Shown here: one piece after another, positions 1-8,032 of the stretch
Layout of the letters: every line of letters starts with the position of its first letter
Position numbering within the stretch: position 1 is the first letter of the stretch
DNA from: Pseudomonadota bacterium
Lineage (GTDB): Bacteria > Pseudomonadota > Gammaproteobacteria > Burkholderiales > Rhodocyclaceae
NCBI GenBank assembly: GCA_008501585.1
Contig: QQUN01000005.1
Span: 186,001 to 250,000, forward strand
DNA: 64,000 nucleotides
Reading direction: 5' to 3'
The notes under the pieces: generated by a model
Told to the model about the DNA's origin: nothing
Databases searched by the model: none
The model's input: the letters and a program-made list of their open reading frames with translations, nothing else
Program-made: the position numbers and the translations under genes

Positions 1-458
1 GTGAGGCGTTATGGGCGCTGCGGGAAAACATTTCCGAGGCGCAGCGTATTGAAGGCCTGAGCATCAAGCACGATGTATCGCTGCCTGTCAGCGCGATCCC
101 GGCCTTCCTGGCGCAGGCAGAGCACGCTATTTCGACCGGCTTCCCCGTTGCGCGCATCGTTGCCTTCGGCCACATGGGCGATGGCAACCTGCACTACAAC
201 ATCTCGTCGGCCGATGCCGAAAGCAACGCCGCGCTGATCGCGCAGACCGAGGCGGTCAATCGCTGTGTCCATGACATCGTTGCCGGTTTCGACGGTTCCA
301 TTTCGGCAGAGCACGGCATCGGCCAGCTCAAACGCGCCGAAATCGTGCGCTACAAATCGGCCATCGAGCTCGACCTGATGCGACGCATCAAAGGGGCGAT
401 CGACCCGCAAGGACTGATGAATCCTGGAAAAGTGCTGCCCGATACGCAGGACTTTTGA
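1..458 (+). CDS. FAD-linked oxidase, C-terminal fragment (D-lactate/D-2-hydroxyglutarate dehydrogenase family)
   Basis: The gene enters from the left edge; the reading frame is open from base 3 and ends at TGA 456-458, giving about 151 residues. The visible part is the C-terminal domain of the GlcD/D2HGDH-type FAD-binding (type 4) oxidases, which oxidise 2-hydroxy acids and pass electrons to a flavin or quinone acceptor. The motif HMGDGNLHYN (metal/substrate-binding histidines) and the later AEHGIGQLKR are family hallmarks. The FAD-binding N-terminal half lies outside the window, so the substrate (D-lactate, glycolate or D-2-hydroxyglutarate) cannot be decided. It stops about 20 bases before the tRNA promoter. 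Confidence 0.85.
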   Translation, partial: EALWALRENISEAQRIEGLSIKHDVSLPVSAIPAFLAQAEHAISTGFPVARIVAFGHMGDGNLHYNISSADAESNAALIAQTEAVNRCVHDIVAGFDGSISAEHGIGQLKRAEIVRYKSAIELDLMRRIKGAIDPQGLMNPGKVLPDTQDF

Positions 459-477
459 ACATCGCATCAAAAAGGGG

Positions 478-506
478 TTTACAGCTTTTAAATGGCTGCC
501 TATAAT
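478..506 (+). promoter_or_regulatory. sigma70 promoter of the first tRNA block
   Basis: A -35 box TTTACA (478-483), a 17-base spacer and a perfect -10 box TATAAT (501-506) lie 12 bases before tRNA-Ala. This near-consensus promoter is as expected for a stable-RNA operon. Confidence 0.8.
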
Positions 507-518
507 GCGCGCTCTTTC

Positions 519-594
<76 letters not shown>

Positions 595-603
595 AAGAAC
601 AAG

Positions 604-679
604 GTCCCTATCGTCTAGAGGCCTAGGACACCGCCCTTTCACGGCGGCGACCGGGGTTCGAATCCCCGTAGGGACGCCA
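604..679 (+). tRNA. tRNA-Glu(TTC), copy 1
   Basis: A 76-base tRNA with encoded CCA. The acceptor stem GTCCCTA pairs with TAGGGAC, the anticodon loop is CTTTCAC in a CCGCC/GGCGG stem (anticodon TTC), and the T loop is GGTTCGAATCC. Nine bases separate it from tRNA-Ala, so the two are probably co-transcribed. Confidence 0.95.
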
Positions 680-689
680 AGTTGCACTG

Positions 690-738
690 AGGCTGCCACG
701 CAAGATCGGCAGCCTTTGTTTGGCCGGTGGCACCGGCC
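690..738 (+). other. two hairpins between tRNA-Glu and tRNA-Asp, copy 1
   Basis: AGGCTGCC (690-697) pairs with GGCAGCCT (708-715) and is followed by TTGTTT, resembling a weak intrinsic terminator or processing signal. GGCCGGT (722-728) then pairs with ACCGGCC (732-738). Both hairpins recur in the second block. They may attenuate transcription into tRNA-Asp or guide tRNA processing; the function is inferred. Confidence 0.5.
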
Positions 739-755
739 GAAGCACCGCAAGGTGT

Positions 756-832
756 GGAGTGGTAGTTCAGTTGGTTAGAATACCGGCCTGTCACGCCGGG
801 GGTCGCGGGTTCGAGCCCCGTCCACTCCGCCA
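756..832 (+). tRNA. tRNA-Asp(GTC), copy 1
   Basis: A 77-base tRNA with encoded CCA. The acceptor stem is GGAGTGG, the anticodon loop CTGTCAC (anticodon GTC) and the T arm GGGTTCGAGCCCC. It is the third gene of the block, after the two-hairpin spacer. Confidence 0.95.
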
Positions 833-887
833 GTAACACTGTGGTTGGCAAGACACCAGCCACAAGAAGCAACAGTAAAAAAGTTGC

Positions 888-916
888 TTGATTGGGAGCA
901 GTAAGCAGGCTAGAAT
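888..916 (+). promoter_or_regulatory. promoter of the second tRNA block
   Basis: TTGATT (888-893), a 17-base spacer and TAGAAT (911-916) stand 13 bases before the second tRNA-Ala. The region lies in the unique bases between the repeat copies, so the second block need not depend on read-through. Confidence 0.6.
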
Positions 917-929
917 AGCAGGCTCTTTC

Positions 930-1005
<76 letters not shown>

Positions 1006-1015
1006 AAAGAACAAG

Positions 1016-1091
1016 GTCCCTATCGTCTAGAGGCCTAGGACACCGCCCTTTCACGGCGGCGACCGGGGTTCGAATCCCCGTAGGGACGCCA
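1016..1091 (+). tRNA. tRNA-Glu(TTC), copy 2
   Basis: Identical to the copy at 604-679, anticodon TTC, CCA encoded. Ten bases separate it from the preceding tRNA-Ala, one more than in the first block. Confidence 0.95.
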
Positions 1092-1101
1092 AGTTGCACT
1101 G

Positions 1102-1150
1102 AGGCTGCCACGCAAGATCGGCAGCCTTTGTTTGGCCGGTGGCACCGGCC
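1102..1150 (+). other. two hairpins between tRNA-Glu and tRNA-Asp, copy 2
   Basis: Same pair of stem-loops as at 690-738 (AGGCTGCC/GGCAGCCT, then GGCCGGT/ACCGGCC). The single C/T difference between the blocks falls just downstream of them. Confidence 0.5.
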
Positions 1151-1167
1151 GAAGCACCGTAAGGTGT

Positions 1168-1244
1168 GGAGTGGTAGTTCAGTTGGTTAGAATACCGGCC
1201 TGTCACGCCGGGGGTCGCGGGTTCGAGCCCCGTCCACTCCGCCA
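1168..1244 (+). tRNA. tRNA-Asp(GTC), copy 2
   Basis: Identical to the copy at 756-832, anticodon GTC, CCA encoded. It is followed closely by a strong terminator. Confidence 0.95.
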
Positions 1245-1257
1245 GAAACAGAAAAAG

Positions 1258-1281
1258 CGGGCGCGCAAGCGCCCGTTTTTT
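1258..1281 (+). terminator. intrinsic terminator of the tRNA array
   Basis: CGGGCGC (1258-1264), loop GCAA, GCGCCCG (1269-1275), then six T (1276-1281). A textbook Rho-independent terminator 13 bases after the last tRNA. The first block has no equivalent directly after its tRNA-Asp. Confidence 0.9.
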
Positions 1282-1748
1282 CGTTTACGCGCCGCATGAC
1301 GCGCTTTTCGAGCGCCTGGACCCAAGCTCATTCCGCGGTGGGTTGCGCTCGTGATTTCTTCTCCCTTTTCATAACCTTTGGCCGTGTTCGCAGCTGCCAC
1401 CGCCATGGATGCCCTTTGCATGCGCTCTGGCGGACGCCCGTGCCTGGCCGGGTGCCTGAAATCCTTCTTCGCCGGGGCTTTCATCGCTGGCTGGCGGCAT
1501 CCCAGGCAAGTCGCATGGCATGGTGCAGCCCTCCGTGCCGTGATCGACGACTCATTCGTGGCACGCCGGCTGCGACCGTCATCGGGCGGGACGCGACTTG
1601 AGGCGCCGCGGCTGATGGTCTATTCGTTCAATAACGCCGGAACGCATCGATGAGAGGGGGGATCACAATGCTGTTGCCGAATAGTTCAGCCACAAGTACA
1701 GTTCGCGCCTCAAGCAGGATCGTATCGTTTGCACTTGAAGGTGAGCCT
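1282..1748. other. gene-free stretch between tRNA array and bcp
   Basis: No reading frame here has a plausible ribosome binding site, recognisable motif or family resemblance. Open frames on both strands are short and poorly supported. One promoter-like element is noted at 1674-1702. The region downstream of tRNA genes is a common landing site for integrating elements, but I see no integrase and no repeated tRNA end apart from the tandem duplication. Confidence 0.5.
1674..1702 (+). promoter_or_regulatory. possible promoter of bcp-slyD
   Basis: TTGCCG (1674-1679), a 17-base spacer and TACAGT (1697-1702), 46 bases before the chosen bcp start. A moderate match only. Confidence 0.35.
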
Positions 1749-2261
1749 ATGTTGCGCAGCGGAGATACCGCGCCCCTTTTCTCGTTGCCGGATGCCGATA
1801 TGGAAAATTTCGACATGGCGTCCGTTCGTGGCAACCGCCATGTTGTGTTGTTTTTCTATCCGCGCGACAACACGCCCAGTTGCACGCTTCAGGCAGCGGA
1901 TTTCAGCGACCATGAAGATGCCTTCAATCGTCTCGACTGCATCGTGATCGGCGTCAGCCCCGACGATAGCCTGACCCATGCCGAGTTCCGCGACGAGCAT
2001 GGCTTGTCGATCCGGCTGCTGGCCGATACCGAAGCCGAAGCCTGCAAACTGTTTGGCGTGTGGCGTGAAAAAGTGGTCGATGGCGTGAAACGAATGGGTG
2101 TGTTACGTTCGACCTTCATCATCGACAAGGCCGGTCAGATTCAGCATGCGCTGTATGACGTCGCGCCGCGGGGCCATGTCGCCGAAGTGCTGGCCCTTGT
2201 CAGGGAACTTGAACCGGAAAAAGCCAATGCAAATCGCAAAAAACACCGTCGTAACGCTTAA
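1749..2261 (+). CDS. bcp: thiol peroxidase, Bcp/PrxQ type
   Basis: A 170-residue peroxiredoxin that reduces hydroperoxides at a reactive cysteine, with electrons usually from thioredoxin. The motif FFYPRDNTPSCT places the peroxidatic cysteine at C45, as in E. coli Bcp. The family's common resolving cysteine five residues later is absent: residue 50 is alanine. A further cysteine sits in EACKLFGVW and could resolve in trans or from elsewhere. The start at 1749 has GAAGGTGA just upstream and gives the family length; an in-frame ATG at 1650 would add 33 unrelated residues. The 3' end overlaps slyD by 35 bases in another frame, which suggests translational coupling. Confidence 0.9.
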   Translation: MLRSGDTAPLFSLPDADMENFDMASVRGNRHVVLFFYPRDNTPSCTLQAADFSDHEDAFNRLDCIVIGVSPDDSLTHAEFRDEHGLSIRLLADTEAEACKLFGVWREKVVDGVKRMGVLRSTFIIDKAGQIQHALYDVAPRGHVAEVLALVRELEPEKANANRKKHRRNA

Positions 2262-2706
2262 ATACACCGTCCATGATCCGGACGGCAATGTGGTCGATGA
2301 TGGCCAGCATCCGCTGGTGTATCTGCACGGAGGCTACGACGGCATCTTCTCGCCGATCGAGGAAGCGCTTCATGGCAAGAGCACCGGCGAAAACCTGAAG
2401 ATGAAGCTGCAGCCAGACGATGCGTTCGGCGAATACGACGAAAACATGGTGATGATGGAGGACCGCAGCCTGTTTCCGGACAACATCGAAGTGGGCATGA
2501 GCTTCGAGCGCGTGACCGAAGATGGCGAGGACGAGGTGTTGTACCGCATCACCGACATCGCCGACGGCAAGGTGGTGGTCGATGGCAACCACCCGCTCGC
2601 CGGTGTTGCGCTGTTGTTTGACATCACCATCGCCGAAGTGCGACCCGCCACCCAGGAAGAAATCGCACATGGTCATGTGCACGGGGCCGGCGGCCATCAC
2701 CACTGA
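2227..2706 (+). CDS. slyD: FKBP-type peptidyl-prolyl isomerase, SlyD-like
   Basis: A 159-residue cytoplasmic prolyl isomerase and chaperone. It has the short FKBP half (MQIAKNTVVTLKYTVHDPDG), an inserted-in-flap chaperone segment around residues 70-125 (including the FGEYDENMV stretch before it) and a C-terminal histidine-rich tail with His at 148, 150, 152 and 157-159. E. coli SlyD uses a longer His/Cys tail to bind nickel for hydrogenase maturation; here the tail is short and lacks cysteines, so metal binding may be weaker. The start lies inside bcp, and the gene is followed by a terminator hairpin. The start was chosen because this N-terminus matches the family; the extended frame upstream does not. 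Confidence 0.9.
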   Translation: MQIAKNTVVTLKYTVHDPDGNVVDDGQHPLVYLHGGYDGIFSPIEEALHGKSTGENLKMKLQPDDAFGEYDENMVMMEDRSLFPDNIEVGMSFERVTEDGEDEVLYRITDIADGKVVVDGNHPLAGVALLFDITIAEVRPATQEEIAHGHVHGAGGHHH

Positions 2707-2728
2707 GCGCCATTCAGCCTGACGAAGA

Positions 2729-2755
2729 ACGGGTCGCAGCGATGCGGCCCGTTTT
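2729..2755 (+). terminator. terminator after slyD
   Basis: ACGGGTCGCA (2729-2738), loop GCGA, TGCGGCCCGT (2743-2752) with one G-T pair, followed by a short T run. It closes the bcp-slyD unit. Confidence 0.65.
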
Positions 2756-2848
2756 GATTTCCGGCCTGTTCACAGTAGATTGCGCAGGGCGTGCCGGTCG
2801 ACGATGACCGGTCCTGTGTTGATCTCGATAGACTCTGCCCGAACCCCC

Positions 2849-4894
2849 ATGATTTCGCCTCACGACACTGACTTGCTGACGGTTGACGCGCTCTCCGTCG
2901 ATATCGATGCCGGGCAGCGCATTCGCCCCGTCGATTCGGTGAGCTTCTCGATTGCGCCTGGCCAGACACTGGCGTTGCTTGGCGAGTCCGGGTGCGGGAA
3001 GTCGATGACTGCGCTGGCGTTGATGCGCTTGCTCCCGGCGGCGGGGCGGATCGCCGGCGGTGTCGTGCGCTATCACGACGAGGATCTGCTTGCCCTGCCG
3101 GAGGCGCGCATGCGCCAGGTGCGTGGTGGTGGCATGGCGATGATCTTTCAGGAGCCTGCCACCAGTCTGAATCCGGTGATGACGGTCTATCGCCAGATTG
3201 AGGAGGTGCTGGCGCGGCATCGCGACATGCGTGGCGGACAGGCGCGTGCCGAGGCCGTCCGTTTGCTGAGCGCCGTTGGCATCCCGGACGCAGAGCGTCG
3301 TCTTGATGAGTACCCCTTTCAGTTCTCCGGCGGCATGAAGCAGCGGGTCATGATCGCCATGGCGCTGGCGGGCGATCCGGACTTGCTGATTGCCGACGAA
3401 CCGACCACTGCGCTCGACGTCACGCTGCAGGCGCAGGTGCTGGACCTGCTGGCGGCGCTGCAGGCGTCGCGGCGCATGGGCATGCTGTTGATCACGCATG
3501 ACCTGGGCGTGGTGGCGCGAATGGCGCAGGCGGTGGCCGTGATGTATGCCGGCGAGGTGATCGAGCAGGGTGATCGCGAGGCGTTTTTCGCCAGGCCGCT
3601 TCATCCGTATTCCCGCAAATTGTTTGCCGCCTTGCCGACACCGGCCGGACGCGAACGGCCGCTCGAGACCCTTCCGGGCATGGTGCCGAGGCTCGACCAG
3701 GCCTTTACCGGTTGCCGGTTTGCGCCGCGTTGCCCGGTGGCGATGGCGCATTGCGCGAGTCGCATGCCGTCGTGGTACGAGGTCGAGGGGCGCCAGGTGC
3801 GATGTCACCTGTATGACCCAGCCGGGATGGCGGCTGAGAGCACGACGGCCGCAGGGGCCGTGCCGGAGAGGATGCCGGCAGCACCGCCGCCTGCCACTGC
3901 ACCCCTGCTGGCGGTGCGGGATCTGGCCGTGCATTTCCCGGTGCGCAAGGGGCTGTTGAAGCGCGTCTGCGGCAGCGTCAAGGCGGTCGATGGCATCAGC
4001 CTCGCGCTGTCGCCTGGGCGCACCCTGGCGCTGGTTGGCGAGTCCGGCTGTGGCAAGACGACCGCGGGCAAGGCCTTGATGCAGCTGGTGCGCCCGACCG
4101 GTGGCTCGGTACAACTGGCCGGGGTGGAGCAAGTCGGACGCCGGGGCAAGGCGCTCCGGCCGCTGCGGCAGCATGTGCAGATGGTTTTTCAGGACCCGTT
4201 TGCCTCGCTCAATCCGCGCATGCGGGTGGGTGACATCCTCAACGAGGGGATGGCGGCGCTGCAGATCGGCGAGAGTGCCCAGGTGCGATCACAGCGCGTC
4301 GATTCCTTGCTGTCGCGGGTGGGGCTCGATCCGGCCATGCGTGATCGCTATCCGCACGCGTTTTCCGGCGGTCAGCGCCAGCGCATTGCACTGGCTCGGG
4401 CGTTGGCGGTGTCCCCCAAGGTGATCGTCTGCGACGAACCCACCAGTGCCCTGGATGTGTCGGTGCAGGCCCAGATCCTGAACCTGCTGCGGGACGTGCA
4501 GCGCAGCGAGGGGCTGGCCTACCTGTTCATCACCCACAATATCGCCGTGGTCGACTATCTGGCCGACGATGTCGCGGTGATGTACCTGGGGCGGATTGTC
4601 GAACAGGGGACGCGTGAGCAGGTGCTGCGCCAGCCGCGCCATCCCTATACCCGAACGCTGCTCGACGCGGTGCTCACGACGGCAAGCGATGCTGATCGCG
4701 TCGACCGGGGGGCGCCCGACGAGGCGGGTCCGCCGGCGGTGGAAGTGCCGCTGCCGTCGCCCCTGAACCCCCCATCGGGGTGCCATTTTCATCCGCGCTG
4801 CGCGCGTGCCGATGCAGTGTGCCGCGCCCATTACCCCGAGGCGTCGGCGACGGCAGAGAGCGGCTTCGTGCGCTGTCACCATCCGCTGGGTTGA
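2849..4894 (+). CDS. fused ABC transporter ATPase, two peptide/nickel-type nucleotide-binding domains (YejF-like)
   Basis: A 681-residue protein with two complete ATPase domains in tandem, as in YejF and DppDF-type fusions that energise uptake of oligopeptides or related solutes. Walker A motifs GESGCGKS (about 45-52) and GESGCGKT (about 397-404), signatures SGGMKQR and SGGQRQR, and Walker B segments IADEPTTALD and CDEPTSALD are all intact. Each half ends in the cysteine-containing oligopeptide-transporter C-terminal segment (GCRFAPRCP and GCHFHPRCA). No permease or binding-protein gene is next to it here, so its partners must be elsewhere. The start has no clear ribosome binding site; an in-frame ATG at 2804 is possible. 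It converges on mltD with only three bases between stop codons. Confidence 0.88.
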   Translation: MISPHDTDLLTVDALSVDIDAGQRIRPVDSVSFSIAPGQTLALLGESGCGKSMTALALMRLLPAAGRIAGGVVRYHDEDLLALPEARMRQVRGGGMAMIFQEPATSLNPVMTVYRQIEEVLARHRDMRGGQARAEAVRLLSAVGIPDAERRLDEYPFQFSGGMKQRVMIAMALAGDPDLLIADEPTTALDVTLQAQVLDLLAALQASRRMGMLLITHDLGVVARMAQAVAVMYAGEVIEQGDREAFFARPLHPYSRKLFAALPTPAGRERPLETLPGMVPRLDQAFTGCRFAPRCPVAMAHCASRMPSWYEVEGRQVRCHLYDPAGMAAESTTAAGAVPERMPAAPPPATAPLLAVRDLAVHFPVRKGLLKRVCGSVKAVDGISLALSPGRTLALVGESGCGKTTAGKALMQLVRPTGGSVQLAGVEQVGRRGKALRPLRQHVQMVFQDPFASLNPRMRVGDILNEGMAALQIGESAQVRSQRVDSLLSRVGLDPAMRDRYPHAFSGGQRQRIALARALAVSPKVIVCDEPTSALDVSVQAQILNLLRDVQRSEGLAYLFITHNIAVVDYLADDVAVMYLGRIVEQGTREQVLRQPRHPYTRTLLDAVLTTASDADRVDRGAPDEAGPPAVEVPLPSPLNPPSGCHFHPRCARADAVCRAHYPEASATAESGFVRCHHPLG

Positions 4895-4897
4895 GCG

Positions 4898-6172
4898 TCA
4901 GCGCCGCCGTTTTTTCTTGCGTGTGCTTTTCTTGCGAATCGGTGGCTGGGTGCTGATTTCCTTGGCCGAGGGCAGGTCGGGGATCAGCTCCGTGAGTGGC
5001 ATGACCGACTGCACGTCAGCGCCGGCGGGCACCAGCAGCACGGTGCCAGGCTTGAGATTGAAGGGGGAGGTGAGGCCATTGACCTGGAGCAGTTCGGTCA
5101 GTGTGAGGCCGAATTTCCGGGCGATGCTGTCCATGCTTTCGCTGCCGCCGGGCCGATAGGTCTGCCAGCGGGGGCCTGCGCCGGCGAGCTTGGACTGGAA
5201 CATGCCGACCCGGTCGGCCGGCAGGATCAAGCGCTGACGCCCTTCGGGAATGACGGGTCGGCGAAATGCCGGGTTGAGGGCGACCAGTTCTTCGAGCGGC
5301 AGCTGGGCAAAAGAGGCGGCCATGGCCAGATCGATTCCGGGCGGGCTCTCGACACTCTCGAAATACAGCCGGTTTGGCACATGGGGCAGTTCGATGTTGA
5401 ACAGTTCCGGTCGGCCGATGATGTTCTTCAGCGCCTGCAGCTTGGGGACATAGCGCCGGGTCTCGTCGGGCAGGGTGAGGTAGGGCAGTTCGGTGGGCAG
5501 GCCGGCGGCTTCGTTCTTCTTGCGTGCGCGCAGCACCGCGCCTTCGCCCCAGTTGTACGAGGCCAGCGCCAGGTGCCAGTCGCCATGCATGTCGTAGATG
5601 CGTTCAAGATAGTCGAGCGCGGCTTCGGTGGAGGCCACGATGTCGCGCCGTTCATCGACCCATTCGTTCTGGTGCAGGTTGAAATAGCGGCCGGTCGAAG
5701 GAATGAACTGCCACAGCCCCGCGGCATGCGAGCGCGACAGGGCCATCGGGTTGAAGCCGCTCTCGACCATCGGCAGCAGCGCCAGCTCGGTGGGCAGGCC
5801 GCGCTGCTCGAGGGCATCGACGATATGGTAGAGATAGCGATAACTGCGCTCGAACAGGCTGCGCAGGGCGTTGGGATGACTCAGGTAGCGGATCTGCTGC
5901 GCGGCCACTTCATCGGTGTCGAGATCCGGCATCGCGTAGCCGCGGCGGATGCGGTCCCACAGGTCGGCGGCCTGGTGGGTGAGGTCGACGGTGATGATCG
6001 GGTCTTCCTCTTCGGTCAGGTCGACCACCTGGGGTTGCGGCAGCGTCATGCCCTGTCCGGCGGCAGCCGGCGACAGCGTCTGCGCGGCGAGGGCCGGGCT
6101 GAGCAGTGCGAGGACAAGAAACAGCGGGACGAGACCGGTCATCAACTTCCCGGGGGCAGAGGGGCTTCGCAT
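4898..6172 (-). CDS. mltD: membrane-bound lytic murein transglycosylase D
   Basis: A 424-residue exported enzyme that cleaves the MurNAc-GlcNAc bond to form 1,6-anhydro muropeptides. It has a signal peptide (hydrophobic residues about 12-30, cleavage near ALA-AQ), an SLT domain with catalytic Glu137 in VESGFNP, then GLWQFIPSTGRYF and ASYNWGEG, and one LysM domain (about 337-382); E. coli MltD has two. The tail is very basic (KKKRRR). I see no lipobox, so the precursor appears to be a plain secreted or anchored form. An alternative start at 6142 has a GGGAAG ribosome site but would lose the basic N-region. It begins the mltD-gloB-methyltransferase-rnhA-dnaQ neighbourhood known from enterobacteria. 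Confidence 0.92.
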   Translation of the reverse strand: MRSPSAPGKLMTGLVPLFLVLALLSPALAAQTLSPAAAGQGMTLPQPQVVDLTEEEDPIITVDLTHQAADLWDRIRRGYAMPDLDTDEVAAQQIRYLSHPNALRSLFERSYRYLYHIVDALEQRGLPTELALLPMVESGFNPMALSRSHAAGLWQFIPSTGRYFNLHQNEWVDERRDIVASTEAALDYLERIYDMHGDWHLALASYNWGEGAVLRARKKNEAAGLPTELPYLTLPDETRRYVPKLQALKNIIGRPELFNIELPHVPNRLYFESVESPPGIDLAMAASFAQLPLEELVALNPAFRRPVIPEGRQRLILPADRVGMFQSKLAGAGPRWQTYRPGGSESMDSIARKFGLTLTELLQVNGLTSPFNLKPGTVLLVPAGADVQSVMPLTELIPDLPSAKEISTQPPIRKKSTRKKKRRR

Positions 6173-6293
6173 TCTAGTGACCGGGCCGTGGCAGCGTCAA
6201 ACCGCGAGAAGCCGATGCTTTCTGCGTGATATTGCCACTTTCGGGGTAGGGATAAGTGCCATAATACGCCTCGTCTAGGGCCCGGTTTTTTCC

Positions 6294-7259
6294 ATGAAAG
6301 TTCTTCTGATCGAAGATACCGTTACCAGTGCGACCATCGTCTCCGCTCAGCTGGCCAAGCTCGGCCTCGAGACGGTGCATGCGCGTGATGGCGAAGCCGG
6401 GCTGGAAATCTTCAAGCAGTCGCGGCCTGACCTGATTCTCCTCGACGTGATCATGCCCGGCCTTGACGGATTCGAGGTGGCGCGGCGGATTCGCCTGCTG
6501 GAAAAGGACGGCGACTGGACGCCGATCATCTTCCTGACCGCCCGCACCAGCGACAAGGATCTGGAGCGCGGCATCGAGGTCGGCGGTGACGACTACCTGG
6601 TCAAGCCGGTGTCGGAAATCGTGTTGGCCGCCAAGGTGCGCGCCATGCAGCGGCTGGCACAGATGCGGCTGTCGCTGCTGGTGCTGACCCGACGCCTGGA
6701 CGATGCCAACCGCGAACTGAAACGCCTTACCGCCGTCGACGGCCTGACCGGCATTGCCAACCGGCGCTGCTTTGACGAAGCCATGGCGCGCGAATGGCAG
6801 CGCTCACGCCGCAACCGGTTGCCCTTGTCGGTGTTGATGCTCGATGTCGACTTCTTCAAGCAATACAACGATCGTTATGGACACCAGGCGGGCGACGAGT
6901 GTCTCAAGACGGTTGCCAACTGCCTCCAGTCCGAACTCAAGCGACCGGCCGACCTGGTGGCCCGGTTCGGGGGCGAAGAGTTCGTGGCCATCCTGCCGGA
7001 GACCAATGTCGTGGGCGCGAAGCGGGTGGCCGAGGCCATGCGGCGGGCGGTCGAGACGATGAAGCTCCCGCACGACACCTCGGGCATTGCCGACTATCTG
7101 ACCTTGAGTGTCGGCGTGGCAACGGTCTATCCGTCGCCGGAAGATGAGGGCACGATGGCCGACATGATGGAGGCGGCCGACCGCGCGCTCTATCAGGCCA
7201 AGAAGGCCGGACGCAACCGCGTGGCGGTGGCCAGCCAGCCTGAAGCATCGGTGGCCTGA
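6294..7259 (+). CDS. response-regulator diguanylate cyclase (REC-GGDEF)
   Basis: A 321-residue cytoplasmic protein predicted to make cyclic di-GMP when phosphorylated. The receiver domain (1-120) has the acidic pair E7/D8, phospho-acceptor D51, T82 and K104. The GGDEF domain (about 145-315) has the active site GGEEF at 226-230. The inhibitory I-site RPAD (217-220) lies exactly five residues before it, so feedback inhibition by c-di-GMP is expected. No histidine kinase is adjacent. The gene sits between mltD and gloB, which are usually neighbours, so it looks inserted into a conserved cluster. It converges on gloB with 14 bases between stops. Confidence 0.92.
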   Translation: MKVLLIEDTVTSATIVSAQLAKLGLETVHARDGEAGLEIFKQSRPDLILLDVIMPGLDGFEVARRIRLLEKDGDWTPIIFLTARTSDKDLERGIEVGGDDYLVKPVSEIVLAAKVRAMQRLAQMRLSLLVLTRRLDDANRELKRLTAVDGLTGIANRRCFDEAMAREWQRSRRNRLPLSVLMLDVDFFKQYNDRYGHQAGDECLKTVANCLQSELKRPADLVARFGGEEFVAILPETNVVGAKRVAEAMRRAVETMKLPHDTSGIADYLTLSVGVATVYPSPEDEGTMADMMEAADRALYQAKKAGRNRVAVASQPEASVA

Positions 7260-7273
7260 GCGCCTGAGTCCGT

Positions 7274-8032
7274 TCAGAACGTGTTTTTCCAGGCGCGCAG
7301 TGCGGTAAACGCCGCCAGCGCGTCCGCCGGCGCTTGTCCGGTGTGGCGGGCCAGTGCCTCGCGCACCGACGGGCTGTCCGGGCGCAGGAAGGGGTTGACC
7401 GCTTTCTCACGGGCGATGCTGCTGGGCAAGGTCGGCTCGCCGGCGTGGCGTCGAGCGGTGCACTCGTCCAGCCACCGGTCGCGCGCCGGATTGTCGGGCT
7501 CGGCCGCCTGCGCGAAGGCCAGGTTGGCCAGGGTGTACTCGTGGGTGCAGTAGACCTGCGTATCATCCGGTAGTGCGGCAAGGGTGTTGAGCGAGTCGAA
7601 CAATTGCGCGGGCGTGCCCTCGAACAGGCGACCGCAGCCGGCGCTGAAGAGCGTATCGCCGCAGAACAGCACGCCAGGGGTGTAGTAGGCGATGTGCCCG
7701 CGGGTATGACCGGGCACATCCAGCACCTGTAGCGTGAGCGCGAACTCGGGGATGCTGACGAGGTCCGGCGCCTGCACCGGGTGGGTGATGCCGGCAATGT
7801 CTTCACGTGCCGGGCCATAGACCGGACAGTCCGGTGCCAGCGCGGCCAGCCCGCCGACATGGTCGGCGTGGTGATGGGTGATCAGCACGGCGGCCAGCGT
7901 CAGATCGTGTTGCGCGATAAAATCGCTCACTGGCGCCGCATCGCCGGGGTCGACCACCACGGCGTGGCGGCCGTCGTGCATCAACCAGATGTAGTTATCC
8001 TTGAACGCAGGTAGCGGAACAATCTGTCTCAT
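7274..8032 (-). CDS. gloB: hydroxyacylglutathione hydrolase (glyoxalase II)
   Basis: A 252-residue metallo-beta-lactamase-fold hydrolase that splits S-D-lactoylglutathione into D-lactate and glutathione, the second step of methylglyoxal detoxification. The binuclear metal motif THHHADHVGG, the downstream GHTRGH and FCGDTLFSAGCGR, and the glutathione-binding C-terminus (KAVNPFLR) are present. The start at 8032 is fixed by AGGAGA four bases upstream and by the family N-terminus [14 protein letters not shown]. Its start codon overlaps the start codon of the divergent methyltransferase gene in a shared CATG. Confidence 0.93.
   Translation of the reverse strand: MRQIVPLPAFKDNYIWLMHDGRHAVVVDPGDAAPVSDFIAQHDLTLAAVLITHHHADHVGGLAALAPDCPVYGPAREDIAGITHPVQAPDLVSIPEFALTLQVLDVPGHTRGHIAYYTPGVLFCGDTLFSAGCGRLFEGTPAQLFDSLNTLAALPDDTQVYCTHEYTLANLAFAQAAEPDNPARDRWLDECTARRHAGEPTLPSSIAREKAVNPFLRPDSPSVREALARHTGQAPADALAAFTALRAWKNTF

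Noticed and set aside
1203-1653. Short frames on both strands in the gap after the tRNAs
   Set aside because: No ribosome sites, no recognisable domain, and one begins inside tRNA-Asp and the terminator.
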